A stretch of 54,230 nucleotides of DNA, from assembly GCA_017503575.1 (NCBI GenBank), contig JAFVSV010000027.1, positions 1 to 54,230 of the forward strand. Direction: 5' to 3'. Shown in pieces: positions 1-9,590 of this stretch (position 1 is the first letter of the stretch; the number at the start of each line of letters is the position of its first letter). The notes under the pieces are model-generated. The model was given only the letters and a program-made list of their open reading frames with translations, was not told the origin of the DNA and did no database searches. This stretch comes from Alistipes sp. (GTDB lineage Bacteria > Bacteroidota > Bacteroidia > Bacteroidales > Rikenellaceae). Both the position numbers and the translations under genes were made by a program.

Positions 1-2
1 AT

Positions 3-74
3 GGTGGATTCATCTAAGGGCTAGGATACATGCCTCTCACGCATGACATAGGGGTTCGAATCCCCTATCCACTA
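3..74 (+). tRNA. tRNA-Glu (CTC)
   Basis: The cloverleaf can be folded by eye. The acceptor GGTGGAT pairs with ATCCACT (one G-T at the first pair), the anticodon stem is CATGC/GCATG, and the loop CTCTCAC gives anticodon CTC. The T arm is AGGGG TTCGAAT CCCCT and the discriminator base is A74. No CCA is encoded, as is common in Bacteroidales. A terminator follows directly. Confidence 0.93.
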
Positions 75-79
75 CTCAA

Positions 80-108
80 ACGGATAACTTCGGTTGTCCG
101 TTTTTTTT
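80..108 (+). terminator. Intrinsic terminator of tRNA-Glu
   Basis: A nine-base-pair stem (ACGGATAAC with GTTGTCCGT, one wobble pair) closes a TTCG tetraloop. It is followed by a run of eight T. It lies six bases after the tRNA-Glu. Confidence 0.9.
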
Positions 109-155
109 GTATCGTTTAGCGTCGGAGCGAGAGGGGTTGGCGTTGGTCAGCGACA

Positions 156-190
156 AAACAAAAAGTGGCGGTTATCTTTCGAAAACCACC
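156..190 (-). terminator. Intrinsic terminator of tRNA-Arg(ACG)
   Basis: On the minus strand GGTGGTT pairs with AACCGCC (one G-T pair) and is followed by ACTTTTTGTTTTG. It sits just after the 3' end of the minus-strand tRNA-Arg. Confidence 0.75.
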
Positions 191-197
191 ACCCTTG

Positions 198-271
198 TGA
201 CTCCGCCAGGATTCAAACCTGGAACCGCTTGATCCGTAGTCAAGTACTCTATTCAGTTGAGCTACGGAGCC
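198..271 (-). tRNA. tRNA-Arg (ACG)
   Basis: Read on the minus strand, the acceptor GGCTCCG pairs with CGGAGTC. The anticodon stem is CTTGA/TCAAG and the loop CTACGGA gives anticodon ACG. The T arm is CCAGG TTTGAAT CCTGG and the discriminator is A. No CCA is encoded. It is convergent with tRNA-Glu. Confidence 0.93.
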
Positions 272-441
272 ATTCCTTTGCTTTTGCGAGTGCAAATGTA
301 CGGCAAATATTTTATCTATGCAAATATTTTATTGAAAAATTTTCAAAAAAAAGCACCCTGCGCCATCCTCTCACAACGAACATACTACTAATCAGATGTT
401 TATTAAAACATGTGGTTGCGCGATTTCTGCATGGCGCATCA

Positions 442-486
442 CAAAAAAAGCAGGAGACCGCACCAATATATGGTGCAGTCCCCCGT
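442..486 (-). terminator. Terminator of the lipoprotein operon
   Basis: The minus-strand stem GACTGCACCA with TGGTGCGGTC (one wobble) is extended by GGG/TCC and followed by a T-rich tract (GCTTTTTTTG). It lies 17 bases after the last stop codon of the operon. Confidence 0.88.
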
Positions 487-503
487 AAAGAGTCGCAATG
501 GGG

Positions 504-1829
504 CTACTGTTGTAGCTGATACATGCCCGCGATAAACGATGGTATCTCCGCCTCTGGTGTGAAGGTATAGAACTTACCATCAATATCAGCCATTAAGAAC
601 ATCTGTGTGAACTTCGGGTAGCCAGGGACATTTACGCCATAGCGCACAATGACACGCTGACCATCGTCGAGGACACCAGCGATAGCGATATAGTAGTCGC
701 CATCCTTATTATCGTAGTAGTAGCCATCCTCATCGCCAGCAAAGAGGTATATATCGGCCTTGCCATACTCCTCACCAAGGTCGTAGTCCTCGGCAACAAG
801 CTGCGAGTAGAAGAACATGGCGTCGAGCTCGGCATTGTACTCCACCTCAACCTCGAGGTCCTCGAAGCCCTCCCAGCCAGTCATCACAAACGAGCGGTTG
901 GCGTGCTTCTTAGAGATATTCACCGTAGATTTAGCGCCATTCTGTCCCTCGATAGTCCAGTCGCCCAACCACGCGAGGTAGTTTACCGATGCCATCTGCT
1001 CCTCAACCTCGAACTCGTCACTCACAGCAAAGAGACCACTAACCTCACCCGCAGGGGTGAAGCCCACTGCGACAGCGCGATACTTACCAGGATCGAGGTC
1101 GAAGGGGTCAGCGCCATTACCCGTATAGAGCATATCGGCAAAGAGGAACGATGTGGCATTCTGCTCGTTGTATTCCGCAAGGAATGCCTTGAGGTCTACG
1201 AGCATCGCATCGGCGAGCGTATGCAACTCGTATGGGTCGTAGGCATCGGCATATACAAGGGTGATGGCATAAGGGTTATTGTCGGTGCTTATGACACGCA
1301 CAACATGGTCATACTCTGCGCCATTAATCTCATCCTTACCCGTGTACATCACCTTCCACGCTGCATTAGGGCGCATGCCGTTATACTCGACATCCTCGTT
1401 GCCTCCAGCCTCCTTCAATGTCTTAAACTCGACTGCCGTAACTTCACCATACTGCACGCCCTCGGCAGTAAGGCCTGTGGCGATATAGCGATACGAGGTC
1501 TCGGGTGTTAGCCCCTCGAGGATTGTGATATACTGCTTGCTGCGGTGCAACTCCTTGGCGTCGATGCCCTTGGCAACCTCAGCCTCGACAAGAGTCTTTG
1601 CATCAGTTACGGTGTCGTCGGTCACAAAGCCATACCACGCGTTCTCGGCATCGAGCGAGTGCGACACCTTAATCTTCGCCGTAGTTGTTTCGATATCCTC
1701 AACCTCGACCGTAAGTCGCAGGTCGGGCAGTTTCGTCACCTCGTCGCCTCCCCTACTACAAGCCACAACAAAGGCTATGGCCGCAACCGCGACCATAACC
1801 CTTGCAAGAGATAATTTTAGAATATTCAT
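504..1829 (-). CDS. Lipoprotein with fibronectin-III-like N-terminal domain
   Basis: This predicted lipoprotein of 441 residues is the last gene of the operon starting at 10727. The hydrophobic signal ends in the lipobox FVVAC, and the mature start is acidic (CSRGGDE), as in outer-membrane lipoproteins of this phylum. Residues 35-140 read like a fibronectin-III-type beta domain (LRLTVEVEDIETTTAKIKV, then LTPETSYRYIATGL). The rest is an acidic, aromatic-rich beta region with no family I recognise. Start: ATG at 1829 (MNILKL) is preferred because it puts the charged residue near the signal; an in-frame ATG at 1835 is also possible. Substrate or partner is unknown; surface exposure is inferred. 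Confidence 0.8.
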   Translation of the reverse strand: MNILKLSLARVMVAVAAIAFVVACSRGGDEVTKLPDLRLTVEVEDIETTTAKIKVSHSLDAENAWYGFVTDDTVTDAKTLVEAEVAKGIDAKELHRSKQYITILEGLTPETSYRYIATGLTAEGVQYGEVTAVEFKTLKEAGGNEDVEYNGMRPNAAWKVMYTGKDEINGAEYDHVVRVISTDNNPYAITLVYADAYDPYELHTLADAMLVDLKAFLAEYNEQNATSFLFADMLYTGNGADPFDLDPGKYRAVAVGFTPAGEVSGLFAVSDEFEVEEQMASVNYLAWLGDWTIEGQNGAKSTVNISKKHANRSFVMTGWEGFEDLEVEVEYNAELDAMFFYSQLVAEDYDLGEEYGKADIYLFAGDEDGYYYDNKDGDYYIAIAGVLDDGQRVIVRYGVNVPGYPKFTQMFLMADIDGKFYTFTPEAEIPSFIAGMYQLQQ

Positions 1830-1838
1830 AACCATCCA

Positions 1839-4613
1839 CTATTCAAAGTACTTGTATAGACATACAGCGCCAAACGAGCCATTAGTACAGTAGAATGCAG
1901 GAGATGATGTAGTCTTATTGTTGTACTGCATTACGTTACGAGTATTGGTACCCTGTGCAATAATTGTTGCAGCGCCCTCACTGTCGATTTCAATAGTAAA
2001 CTTACCATTGTCATCGAGTGTAGAGGTTACCTTCATATAGTTGCTCGAAGAGCTTGATGCATAGATATATTTACCAGCATCCGAGCCAAGCGTACCCTTG
2101 AATGAGTAAAGACCATTAGCATCAATCTCAAGGGCATACTGCTGTACTGAATCGCTTACATCCTCAAGCGCACCACCATTTCGGGTGATAGCCGTTGATT
2201 TACGGTTATTGGTATTTGTTGCTGTACTAATCGCATAATCCAGACCTGTAGCTGCGATAATAATCATATCGCCAGCCTCGAGATCATTCACATCGGTAAC
2301 TAACCACCAACCCGTCTTAAGGGCTGGATTGACATCTTGCATAACAGAGATAGTGGTCGAAACAACCAATTGAGAGCCAGAAGAGAAGGTCAAGTCTACC
2401 TTGCGACTGCCACCGGTAGTGTTCTCGCCGAATCTAACGACAGCTGTTGCTGTGCCATCACCATTATCAGTAAAACTATAAGCAGAGATTGGGTTACCAT
2501 CAGTTGCCACATTCGAGTTGTCACTGATTACGGTAGGAGCGACAATATGGCCATACTTCCTCACAGCAACGCTGATAGTGGCATCACCACCCTCATAGCC
2601 TACTGCTCCACTTGCGGTAGCCTCAATAGTGAAATGACCCTTATAAATTGATGGGTATGTGCTACTACCACAGGTACCTGCACCATTTGTACCAGTAACA
2701 ATGGTAGTTACTGTCATAACATCACCAACATTAATGTCAACATTATCCTTAACATAACTACCACCATCCGTCTTGAGATAGGCTATATTTGCCTGTTTAC
2801 CATTCTCATCCTCAATTACCCAGTTACCATTTGCTGAACTTGGTATTGTTTTAACCTTACCTGTGACTTTGTATACGGTGTTTGTGTCTTTAGATTTACC
2901 TCTGAGATCAACGATAGATATCTCCTGAGGTGCGCCCTTTTGGGTTACCTTGAACGACCAAGTAAGTGACTCCTTACCCTCCATCGAAGCAGTGATGGTA
3001 ACGGTTGCAGAACGTGCAGTGCCCGTGTTAGCCGCAGCAGTATATGTTAGACAGTTGTTCGCTGCGTCGTATGCCACGCTCAACCACTCGGCCTCTGCCG
3101 CAGCCGAGATTGTCCACTCGCCAACATAGTTAAATACAACATCCGTAATTTTGGTAACAGTAGTAGCTCCCTCCTCGGCAATTACAATAGACTCGTCCTC
3201 ATCAGGTACGGTGATATTTGCATCAATAACAGGAATCTCACCTACACCACCCTCGAGCTTATAGACACATACCGCCTTATAAACTGTACTACTATTCTGG
3301 TTACTTACGAAAAAACCATTCGTATTGTATCTCAATAGATTACCAGCATAAGCTCCTTCCGTGTTTTTGATAGTTGCCTCAGCTGTTGCGCTGTCAATAG
3401 AGATATTAAATGATGTATTCTCGTTGCAATATTCCTGATTAATAAGATATGTAGAACCCGTTGTAGAAGAGACAAGGAACTTTGCACGCTCCTTATCATA
3501 GAAACTAAATGTATCGTCTACTGTACCTGTTACCAAAGTGAATGGCTGTACATCATTACCAACAATTAAGTAGTTGTCTAACTTTGAAACATCTGCAAGA
3601 CCGCGCTTAGCCATGGTAGAGGTCTCCGATGCGTTGTTATGGAGCTTTGTGCTGATTGCCTTGTCGTAATCCTTAGCTGCGATGGTTACGATATCGCCCT
3701 GCTTAAGTGTAGAGGCATCCTTAACAAGTGTCCACTTATCGCTTGGCGCTACGCCCTGCATGTTTACACTAAGGCGATTGACCATACCAGCCTCGAACGT
3801 TAGGCTCTTCTCTGCGGGAACACTACCCTGCTTAACATAGAGTCTCTTATTGGTAATAACAATAATAGTGTAGCTATCGCCAGCCTCAAGCACGGTAGGC
3901 AACACATTGAAATAGATATCGTCAGATGCTTTTGTAGTAACGCTCACGTTATCAACGCCCTCTGCCACGGTGAACTCGTGTGGAGTGTTAAGGTCTGCAG
4001 TGATAGTACCTGCAAGAGCCTTACCCTCGGCTATAAAGACAACCTTCTCGACCTCGTCGCCAGCCTCAAGCGCAAAGTTCTTAAGTGTCATCTTAACAAC
4101 GGCAGCCAAGCGAGTGAACTCCACTTGCTGTGCGTCGGTTGTCACCACCTTCGACACCATAAGGTCGGCATTAGGATCGTACGACCCAGTAGCCATAGTC
4201 TGCACAGCAGGCATCTTGAGTGTTGCCGCATCGATACTCTCGGCCGAGACATAGCCAGCAGCAGGATATACGGATACATACTTATACTCGCTCTTGCCCT
4301 CGTTCTTGGCAAAGGTAGCGCGAATATTAGCCTTACCATCGACCTTCTCGAAAGCAACATTCGAGCCTACGGTCAAGGCATCGGTTTGCTCCAAAACGGC
4401 AAAGGTCTCGCTATCGCTCCAGCTAAACACTGGAGCCTCGTCGTTCGAGGTATCAACAGCCGTACGCGTTGCAGGCTCATCGGCAACAAATGCAACAACC
4501 ACCTCGTCATTTACAGGCTTATTAACATTAGGCTCATCAAACTCATTATGGCAAGCCACACAACCCATTGCTGCTACAGCAACGAGCGCCATATATCTAA
4601 AAAACTTCTTCAT
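1839..4613 (-). CDS. Multidomain lipoprotein with fimbrillin-like, BACON-like and OB-fold-like regions
   Basis: This predicted lipoprotein has 924 residues. The ATG at 4613 (MKKFFRYMALVAV) is chosen over an upstream in-frame ATG because it gives a proper signal peptide ending CVAC. The upstream part overlaps a separate small gene. After PATRT, a motif common in fimbrillin-like proteins, come an N-terminal beta region to about residue 290 and a 'WTLVKDASTLKQGDIVTIAA' domain. A BACON-like domain (EWTISAAAEAEWLSV) and an OB-fold-like segment (YKVTGKVKTI) follow. The C-terminus repeats the earlier domain (GWWLVTDVNDLEAGDMIIIAA, ending GAVCLYKYFE; the first copy ends KAVCVYKLE). This suggests a modular surface adhesin or glycan-binding protein; the ligand is unknown. 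Confidence 0.82.
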   Translation of the reverse strand: MKKFFRYMALVAVAAMGCVACHNEFDEPNVNKPVNDEVVVAFVADEPATRTAVDTSNDEAPVFSWSDSETFAVLEQTDALTVGSNVAFEKVDGKANIRATFAKNEGKSEYKYVSVYPAAGYVSAESIDAATLKMPAVQTMATGSYDPNADLMVSKVVTTDAQQVEFTRLAAVVKMTLKNFALEAGDEVEKVVFIAEGKALAGTITADLNTPHEFTVAEGVDNVSVTTKASDDIYFNVLPTVLEAGDSYTIIVITNKRLYVKQGSVPAEKSLTFEAGMVNRLSVNMQGVAPSDKWTLVKDASTLKQGDIVTIAAKDYDKAISTKLHNNASETSTMAKRGLADVSKLDNYLIVGNDVQPFTLVTGTVDDTFSFYDKERAKFLVSSTTGSTYLINQEYCNENTSFNISIDSATAEATIKNTEGAYAGNLLRYNTNGFFVSNQNSSTVYKAVCVYKLEGGVGEIPVIDANITVPDEDESIVIAEEGATTVTKITDVVFNYVGEWTISAAAEAEWLSVAYDAANNCLTYTAAANTGTARSATVTITASMEGKESLTWSFKVTQKGAPQEISIVDLRGKSKDTNTVYKVTGKVKTIPSSANGNWVIEDENGKQANIAYLKTDGGSYVKDNVDINVGDVMTVTTIVTGTNGAGTCGSSTYPSIYKGHFTIEATASGAVGYEGGDATISVAVRKYGHIVAPTVISDNSNVATDGNPISAYSFTDNGDGTATAVVRFGENTTGGSRKVDLTFSSGSQLVVSTTISVMQDVNPALKTGWWLVTDVNDLEAGDMIIIAATGLDYAISTATNTNNRKSTAITRNGGALEDVSDSVQQYALEIDANGLYSFKGTLGSDAGKYIYASSSSSNYMKVTSTLDDNGKFTIEIDSEGAATIIAQGTNTRNVMQYNNKTTSSPAFYCTNGSFGAVCLYKYFE

Positions 4614-4626
4614 AGCCAATCGAATT

Positions 4627-4773
4627 TTAGAGTTCCCAATCACTATCGTTATAGCCAGAATCCTGTCCTGGTTCACCCACATCGCCATAGCTTGCGGTAA
4701 AGCCCTGCTCCACAGCCAACTCCATGATATCCATATCTGGAGCTTGGTAATCATAAGTTTGTGTACGTTTCAT
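4627..4773 (-). CDS. 48-residue operon microprotein
   Basis: A short open frame of 48 codons begins MKRTQTYDYQAPDMDIMELA and ends GYNDSDWEL before TAA. It lies between two lipoprotein genes with gaps of 24 and 13 bases, which fits a translated operon member. It has no signal peptide and is strongly acidic, with a Gly/Asp/Tyr-rich C-terminus. Small proteins of this appearance (short basic start, acidic W-containing end) are often found inside Bacteroidales lipoprotein operons. I recall the pattern but not a function. It is in a different frame from the neighbouring long reading frame. Confidence 0.65.
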   Translation of the reverse strand: MKRTQTYDYQAPDMDIMELAVEQGFTASYGDVGEPGQDSGYNDSDWEL

Positions 4774-4797
4774 TTTAGTTATGTATTTGTTTGTGTT

Positions 4798-6432
4798 TTA
4801 GTTCTTGCCTTGCTCTCTAACGCAACGCACCGCAGCACCATAGGCGCGGGCGCCATACGAGTACCACGAGCTTGCCACGCTCTCATCAAGAAGTGGGTAG
4901 ATACCGTAGTAGACATCGTTGAACGCTACGAAGAGCGTTGCCGCCTTGCCAAAGCCCGAGGTACCACCACCGAAGCTCTCGGCAGTCCAGTAAAGCATCT
5001 TCTCCGAGGTCTCGCCAATGAGTCCCGAGACATCGTAGTTACCCGTAGCGGGGAAGAAGTCTCCACTGCCACCCGACCAGCGCCAGCCGTAATCCTCCTT
5101 CGTCCACTCATCGCTTACAAACGAGCAGGCGTACTCCGCAGGTATCGCACCAAAGGCACCGCGTGGGGGCACGCAGTAGCCCGGAGGACATGGGTCAAAT
5201 ATAGTCTTATACTCTGTGCCCGCCTCGGCATCGCCCCATAGTCGAGACTCCGACTGCATCATAACACCCGACGTATTCATCAAATCCTGCTGCATATACC
5301 AGTCGAAGAGGTACTCGCCAATGGCAATATCACTTCGGCAACCGAGGAACGTCGTAGGATGCTCCACGGCATACTCAATATTGCCTGGGGCATTGAGTGC
5401 CACAGGGGCAGGATAGCCCACATACTCCCACTCATACTCGCCATCACCCGTCTGCGGATTGTTGACGTTGACAACAATACGCTGTCGCTCAATCTCCTCC
5501 TGAATGGCTGCATACTCCTCCTCGGTCTCGGTGAGGTCGTAGTTCTCGTCATAGCTATGTGTTGGCATCACAACATACTCGGCTGGCGAGGGCAAGAATG
5601 GCTCCTTGCGACCCCACTGGTAGAGCATACCGCGGTTAGAGATATCGCCCATCTCGGTTGTCAGCGCACCGAGGTTGCGATCCATCCACTCCAATCCATT
5701 AGCCGTAGAGTGGCCTATCTCGGCATCGGTAACCCATAGATGCCAGCTCCACAACAGCTTACCGCCACCATCGTAGACCGCAATAAGGGCATTACCCTCG
5801 ATATCACCCGTACGCAGGTAGATATATCCATCGGCATATATGGGCGTTGTCTCGACGATACGCACACTGCGCGTCTTATCGCCATCATATGTTGCCTCCC
5901 ACACTACATCAGCATACGATGCGCCATTGATATCGACACCATGCGTAGCCACATAGCGCGAGTTATCTCTGTTATCGCCATTACCCTTAACAGTAGCCCT
6001 AAACTTCAGCGTTGACTGCGTAGGGGCAATATAGCAGTTTGCCGTAGCCTCGGCCGAGAGGTCCACCACCTCGTCGCCAAGCTGCACGAGCTTAAAGCGA
6101 GCCACAGCCGTATCGGGGTCACCACCCGCCACAACATTGACAACAGCTATACGCTGCTCGTCAGTATCATTCTCATCGACGAAGATAGTCAGCGAGTTAC
6201 CCTCGACACTAAACTCCACCCACTCGGCAACGCACTCCACAGCCCACGCATCGCGGTTTGTCGAGACGAAAATCTCCCTCTTGCCACCCTCGCGCTCAAC
6301 AACAGCACTCGCCGACGAGAGCTCCACATTAGCATAGTCGGGCTCGGGATAGATAATCTCGACGGGCTGTTTGCTGCATCCTACGACCACGACAAGCAGT
6401 AGGACATATATATATGTAAGTATCTTATTCAT
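4798..6432 (-). CDS. BACON-domain lipoprotein with Fib_succ_major-like domain
   Basis: The 544-residue protein starts with a lipoprotein signal ending VVVGC (MNKILTYIYVLLLVVVVGCS). Residues 35-115 form a BACON-type domain (REIFVSTNRDAWAVECVAEWVEF). The C-terminal half carries the motif WMDRNLGALTTEMGD with YQWGRKEPF and a late AVRCVRE, which matches the pattern of the Fibrobacter succinogenes major paralogous domain (PF09603). That domain is common in secreted Bacteroidetes proteins. The gene is nine bases from the preceding operon gene. It is probably a surface lipoprotein that binds carbohydrate or protein; the role is inferred from domains only. Confidence 0.85.
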   Translation of the reverse strand: MNKILTYIYVLLLVVVVGCSKQPVEIIYPEPDYANVELSSASAVVEREGGKREIFVSTNRDAWAVECVAEWVEFSVEGNSLTIFVDENDTDEQRIAVVNVVAGGDPDTAVARFKLVQLGDEVVDLSAEATANCYIAPTQSTLKFRATVKGNGDNRDNSRYVATHGVDINGASYADVVWEATYDGDKTRSVRIVETTPIYADGYIYLRTGDIEGNALIAVYDGGGKLLWSWHLWVTDAEIGHSTANGLEWMDRNLGALTTEMGDISNRGMLYQWGRKEPFLPSPAEYVVMPTHSYDENYDLTETEEEYAAIQEEIERQRIVVNVNNPQTGDGEYEWEYVGYPAPVALNAPGNIEYAVEHPTTFLGCRSDIAIGEYLFDWYMQQDLMNTSGVMMQSESRLWGDAEAGTEYKTIFDPCPPGYCVPPRGAFGAIPAEYACSFVSDEWTKEDYGWRWSGGSGDFFPATGNYDVSGLIGETSEKMLYWTAESFGGGTSGFGKAATLFVAFNDVYYGIYPLLDESVASSWYSYGARAYGAAVRCVREQGKN

Positions 6433-6441
6433 AGCACTACT

Positions 6442-9400
6442 CTAATTTTTCCATGTCTCTGGCATATCCTTATAGTCACTCAGCTTGATGCAGCCAGCAA
6501 AACATCCCGCATGTGCCGAGCTTGACGAGGGGACATAGATAAAGTCGTCACCCTTGGTACGCTCGTATAGGTGTACCTTAGTCTCGGTACCATCCTCGGC
6601 AACAATAATCGTATATGGTGACTCGCCCTTAAGCGACCTACAATTCTCGAAGCAGCCATCTATATAGTTTATGCGGCGTACCGTGTCGAAGAGCGACGCA
6701 GGGATGCTCTCGAGCGATGCGCACTCGGCAAAGCACTCCGAGAATGTAATGCTCGAGGTCTTGGTGCCTATCGACGAGAACAAACCCGCAGGAATGCTCT
6801 TGAGCTTCGTACACTCGGCAAACGTAGTCTCAAACGAGGTGATAGCCACATTATTAGCGAACAACCCCTCAGGGATAGACTCCAAAGCCGCGCAGCCATG
6901 GAACATGCCCTTAACCGTAGTAATATCGGGGCAATAATCCAACAAACCTTCGGGAATACTCTTTAGCGACACACAGTCGGCAAAGGTCTCGGAGAACTGC
7001 TTGGCCTTGATGTTCGAGGCAAATAGCTCGGCAGGTATCTCCTCGAGCGATGAGCAGCCCGCAAACGTAGCGGTGAACTTCAGCTTTGCCTCGCCAAAGG
7101 GTGCAAATAACTCCTCGGGGATAGCTTTCAACTCGGGGCAGTTGCAGAACATATAGCCAACAGATGTGACACCACTATTCTCGGGGAAGATAGAGCCCTC
7201 GATGGTGTGTAGCTTGTGGCAGTTCTCAAAGAGGCTCTCGAAGCCCGAAGAGACATTCGTACTCTTGGCAAACAACCCTGCGGGTATGGTCTCGACGCCC
7301 GATGAATCGAACAAGTTGCGATAGCCTGGCGAGGTCACCTTCGTAAAGGTGTCGAACAGACCCGCAGGCACTGTCTTCAAATTGGGACACTCCGAAAACA
7401 TATATGTGAAGTCCGCCGACGAATAGTCACGAGCATCCTTGAACAGGCCCACAGGCACCGACTCCAAAGCCGTATTGTGGAACATATATGTAAACTCGTA
7501 TGCGAGGGTTAGATCGCGCAACAATCCCTCGGGGATGGTGCGCAATGCAGTACAGTCTGCGAAGCAGTAGCGGAATGACTTGGCAGCCGTAAGACCATCG
7601 AACACGCCCTCCTCGATGGTGGTGAGGTTCGTGCAGTCCTGGAACACAGCGCCTATGGTCTTTGCTCCCGTAAGACCCTCGAAGATGCCCTGCTGAAGAG
7701 TGCTCACGCCGGTCTTATAGAAGATATACTCGAGGTTGGTAACTGCCGCGTTATTGCGGAATACACCCGAGGGTATCTCCTCGATTGATGAACAACCCGC
7801 AAACATATACTTAATATCCAATGCCGCAGTGGCATTAGCCATAAGGTCGTATGGAATCCCCTTCAAACACACGCATGCCGAGAAGGCACCCGTAAACTTG
7901 GTAGCAGCACTTGCACTCGAGAAGATATCCGAAGGTATCGACTCGATGGCCGTAGCACCAAAGACGTAGTCGAGCTGTGTGATATTTGGGCAGTTGGCGA
8001 ACAAACCCTCGGGCAGACTCTTGAGCTTACCCGCGCCAACAAGCTCGCTAACCGATGAGAAGTTGGTGAGTGTCTGGTTTGTATCCACAATGCCCGTACC
8101 CGTAGCATAGAAGGCATACGACAAATCTTCGGCTGCCACACAGTTCTTAAATAGGTCGGCAGGTATCCGATTAATAGATGCCGAGTGCGAGAAGCAATCC
8201 TCGAAGCGCTTGGCTACGGTAGCATAGCGGAACAACCCCTCGGGAATCTCCTTCAAAGACGCACAGCACGAGAAGGCACCATTGAAGGTCTTGACATTTG
8301 CGAACGAGCCTGCGACATCGTTAGGGATATACTCAAGGCACACACATCCAAGACACATATCCGTAGCCTGGGTATAGCCGAGCGTACCCCACGATATTAC
8401 GTTGCGCAGGTCGGTAGTCACCGTATCGTCAGCACCAAACCTCAGCGACTTGGCCTCACCCGTGATTGTTATGGTATAGAGGCCTGGCGTAGCGTAGTTG
8501 TGATATCCACGCACCTCGACAAACTCCTCAACCTCCGAGCCATCGCCCCAGTTGACCCAAATCTGACCGCCACCACTTGGCGAGAGCATCGGCGCTGCTG
8601 TGATGCGCTGGTTAGGCTCCGTAGTCTCAATCTCATATATCAGCTCCTCGGTGTCGGGCCCAATCTGAAGCACATTGATGGTAGCCATAGCCATATTATC
8701 CTCGTCACCCACGACGATATCGAACGAGCCACGACGCTCATTACCACCCACATTCGATGTGACAGTCACCGCAACACTACCCTCCTCCTTCTCGATTGCA
8801 AACCACTCGGCAGAGGCGTTCACAACACTCCACTCGAGCTCGGGGTTAGAGTTGATGTTTAGGCGTCGCGTGCCACCACTATCGTCCGTGGCCACATTGC
8901 GGCTATTCATAATGATAAATGCCGAGCCATCCTGCGTGACAGTCAGCGTCTCGAAGTCGGCATCTTCGGCATCCGAGGCACGCACGACTATCTCGGTTAT
9001 ACGCTGGGCATTTGTTCTGTTATCGTCTGCCGTAAGGCGCAAACCATCGGCCGTAGGCTCAATAAGCAGCCAGCTACATGTGGCATCAAAGGTCCAATCC
9101 TCGGTCGTAGCCTCAACACCAACTATATACTGCAACTCGGTATGCGCCTTGAAGTTATGTTTATCGGCAACAAGCGACACCTCGGGCGTGCCAGCACCAT
9201 TCTGGCGCACCGTGATACGGCACTCCGTACCACGACGTCCATCGTTGGCAACAATCTCAATCACCGCCTCGCGACTCTCCTCCGCGCCATTAGCATCGGC
9301 AGAGAGATAGAGGAAATAATCATCCTTGGATGCGGTAAGCCAGTCGGCATCCACATCATAGCTCCACTCCTCGACATTTGTCACCACATCCAACACAAGC

Positions 9401-9588
9401 TCGCCACCTCGGCTCTTAAAACCAATTGTAGGCACGCCGTCAATAGTGGCAAAGAGTCCACTATCAGAGCTAACATCGAGCTGCACACGACCATCGGACT
9501 GCGGAGGGGTATTATCTATCTCGGTCTCGCTACATGATGCCAATAGGGCGACAAGTAGCGCAAAGGTTATATATCGGAAGTCTCTCAT
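6442..9588 (-). CDS. BspA-like repeat surface lipoprotein with BACON domains
   Basis: The 1048-residue lipoprotein has lipobox LLASC at its start (MRDFRYITFALLVALLASCS). Two or three BACON-type domains occupy about residues 30-310, for example 'EWSYDVDADWLTASKDDYF' and 'DWTFDATCSWLLIEP'. A PKD-like strand pair (HNYATPGLYTITITG) follows near residue 370. From about 390 to 960 runs a long array of BspA-type (DUF285/LRR_5-like) repeats of the form 'F.GCSSLEEIPAGLF', roughly every 22-35 residues. BspA-family repeats are known in adhesins that bind host matrix proteins and other bacteria; here that role is inferred. The gene begins two bases after the upstream gene stops. Confidence 0.9.
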   Translation of the reverse strand: MRDFRYITFALLVALLASCSETEIDNTPPQSDGRVQLDVSSDSGLFATIDGVPTIGFKSRGGELVLDVVTNVEEWSYDVDADWLTASKDDYFLYLSADANGAEESREAVIEIVANDGRRGTECRITVRQNGAGTPEVSLVADKHNFKAHTELQYIVGVEATTEDWTFDATCSWLLIEPTADGLRLTADDNRTNAQRITEIVVRASDAEDADFETLTVTQDGSAFIIMNSRNVATDDSGGTRRLNINSNPELEWSVVNASAEWFAIEKEEGSVAVTVTSNVGGNERRGSFDIVVGDEDNMAMATINVLQIGPDTEELIYEIETTEPNQRITAAPMLSPSGGGQIWVNWGDGSEVEEFVEVRGYHNYATPGLYTITITGEAKSLRFGADDTVTTDLRNVISWGTLGYTQATDMCLGCVCLEYIPNDVAGSFANVKTFNGAFSCCASLKEIPEGLFRYATVAKRFEDCFSHSASINRIPADLFKNCVAAEDLSYAFYATGTGIVDTNQTLTNFSSVSELVGAGKLKSLPEGLFANCPNITQLDYVFGATAIESIPSDIFSSASAATKFTGAFSACVCLKGIPYDLMANATAALDIKYMFAGCSSIEEIPSGVFRNNAAVTNLEYIFYKTGVSTLQQGIFEGLTGAKTIGAVFQDCTNLTTIEEGVFDGLTAAKSFRYCFADCTALRTIPEGLLRDLTLAYEFTYMFHNTALESVPVGLFKDARDYSSADFTYMFSECPNLKTVPAGLFDTFTKVTSPGYRNLFDSSGVETIPAGLFAKSTNVSSGFESLFENCHKLHTIEGSIFPENSGVTSVGYMFCNCPELKAIPEELFAPFGEAKLKFTATFAGCSSLEEIPAELFASNIKAKQFSETFADCVSLKSIPEGLLDYCPDITTVKGMFHGCAALESIPEGLFANNVAITSFETTFAECTKLKSIPAGLFSSIGTKTSSITFSECFAECASLESIPASLFDTVRRINYIDGCFENCRSLKGESPYTIIVAEDGTETKVHLYERTKGDDFIYVPSSSSAHAGCFAGCIKLSDYKDMPETWKN

Positions 9589-9590
9589 CT

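Noticed and set aside
903-1511. Long plus-strand open frames opposite the lipoprotein operon (also 3978-4700, 4294-5241, 8185-8862)
   Set aside because: They are shadows of real minus-strand genes, without promoters, domains or signal peptides.
4614-4754. Upstream extension of the 924-residue lipoprotein
   Set aside because: It would put 47 residues before a perfect lipoprotein signal, and the same bases are better explained by the 48-residue microprotein in another frame.
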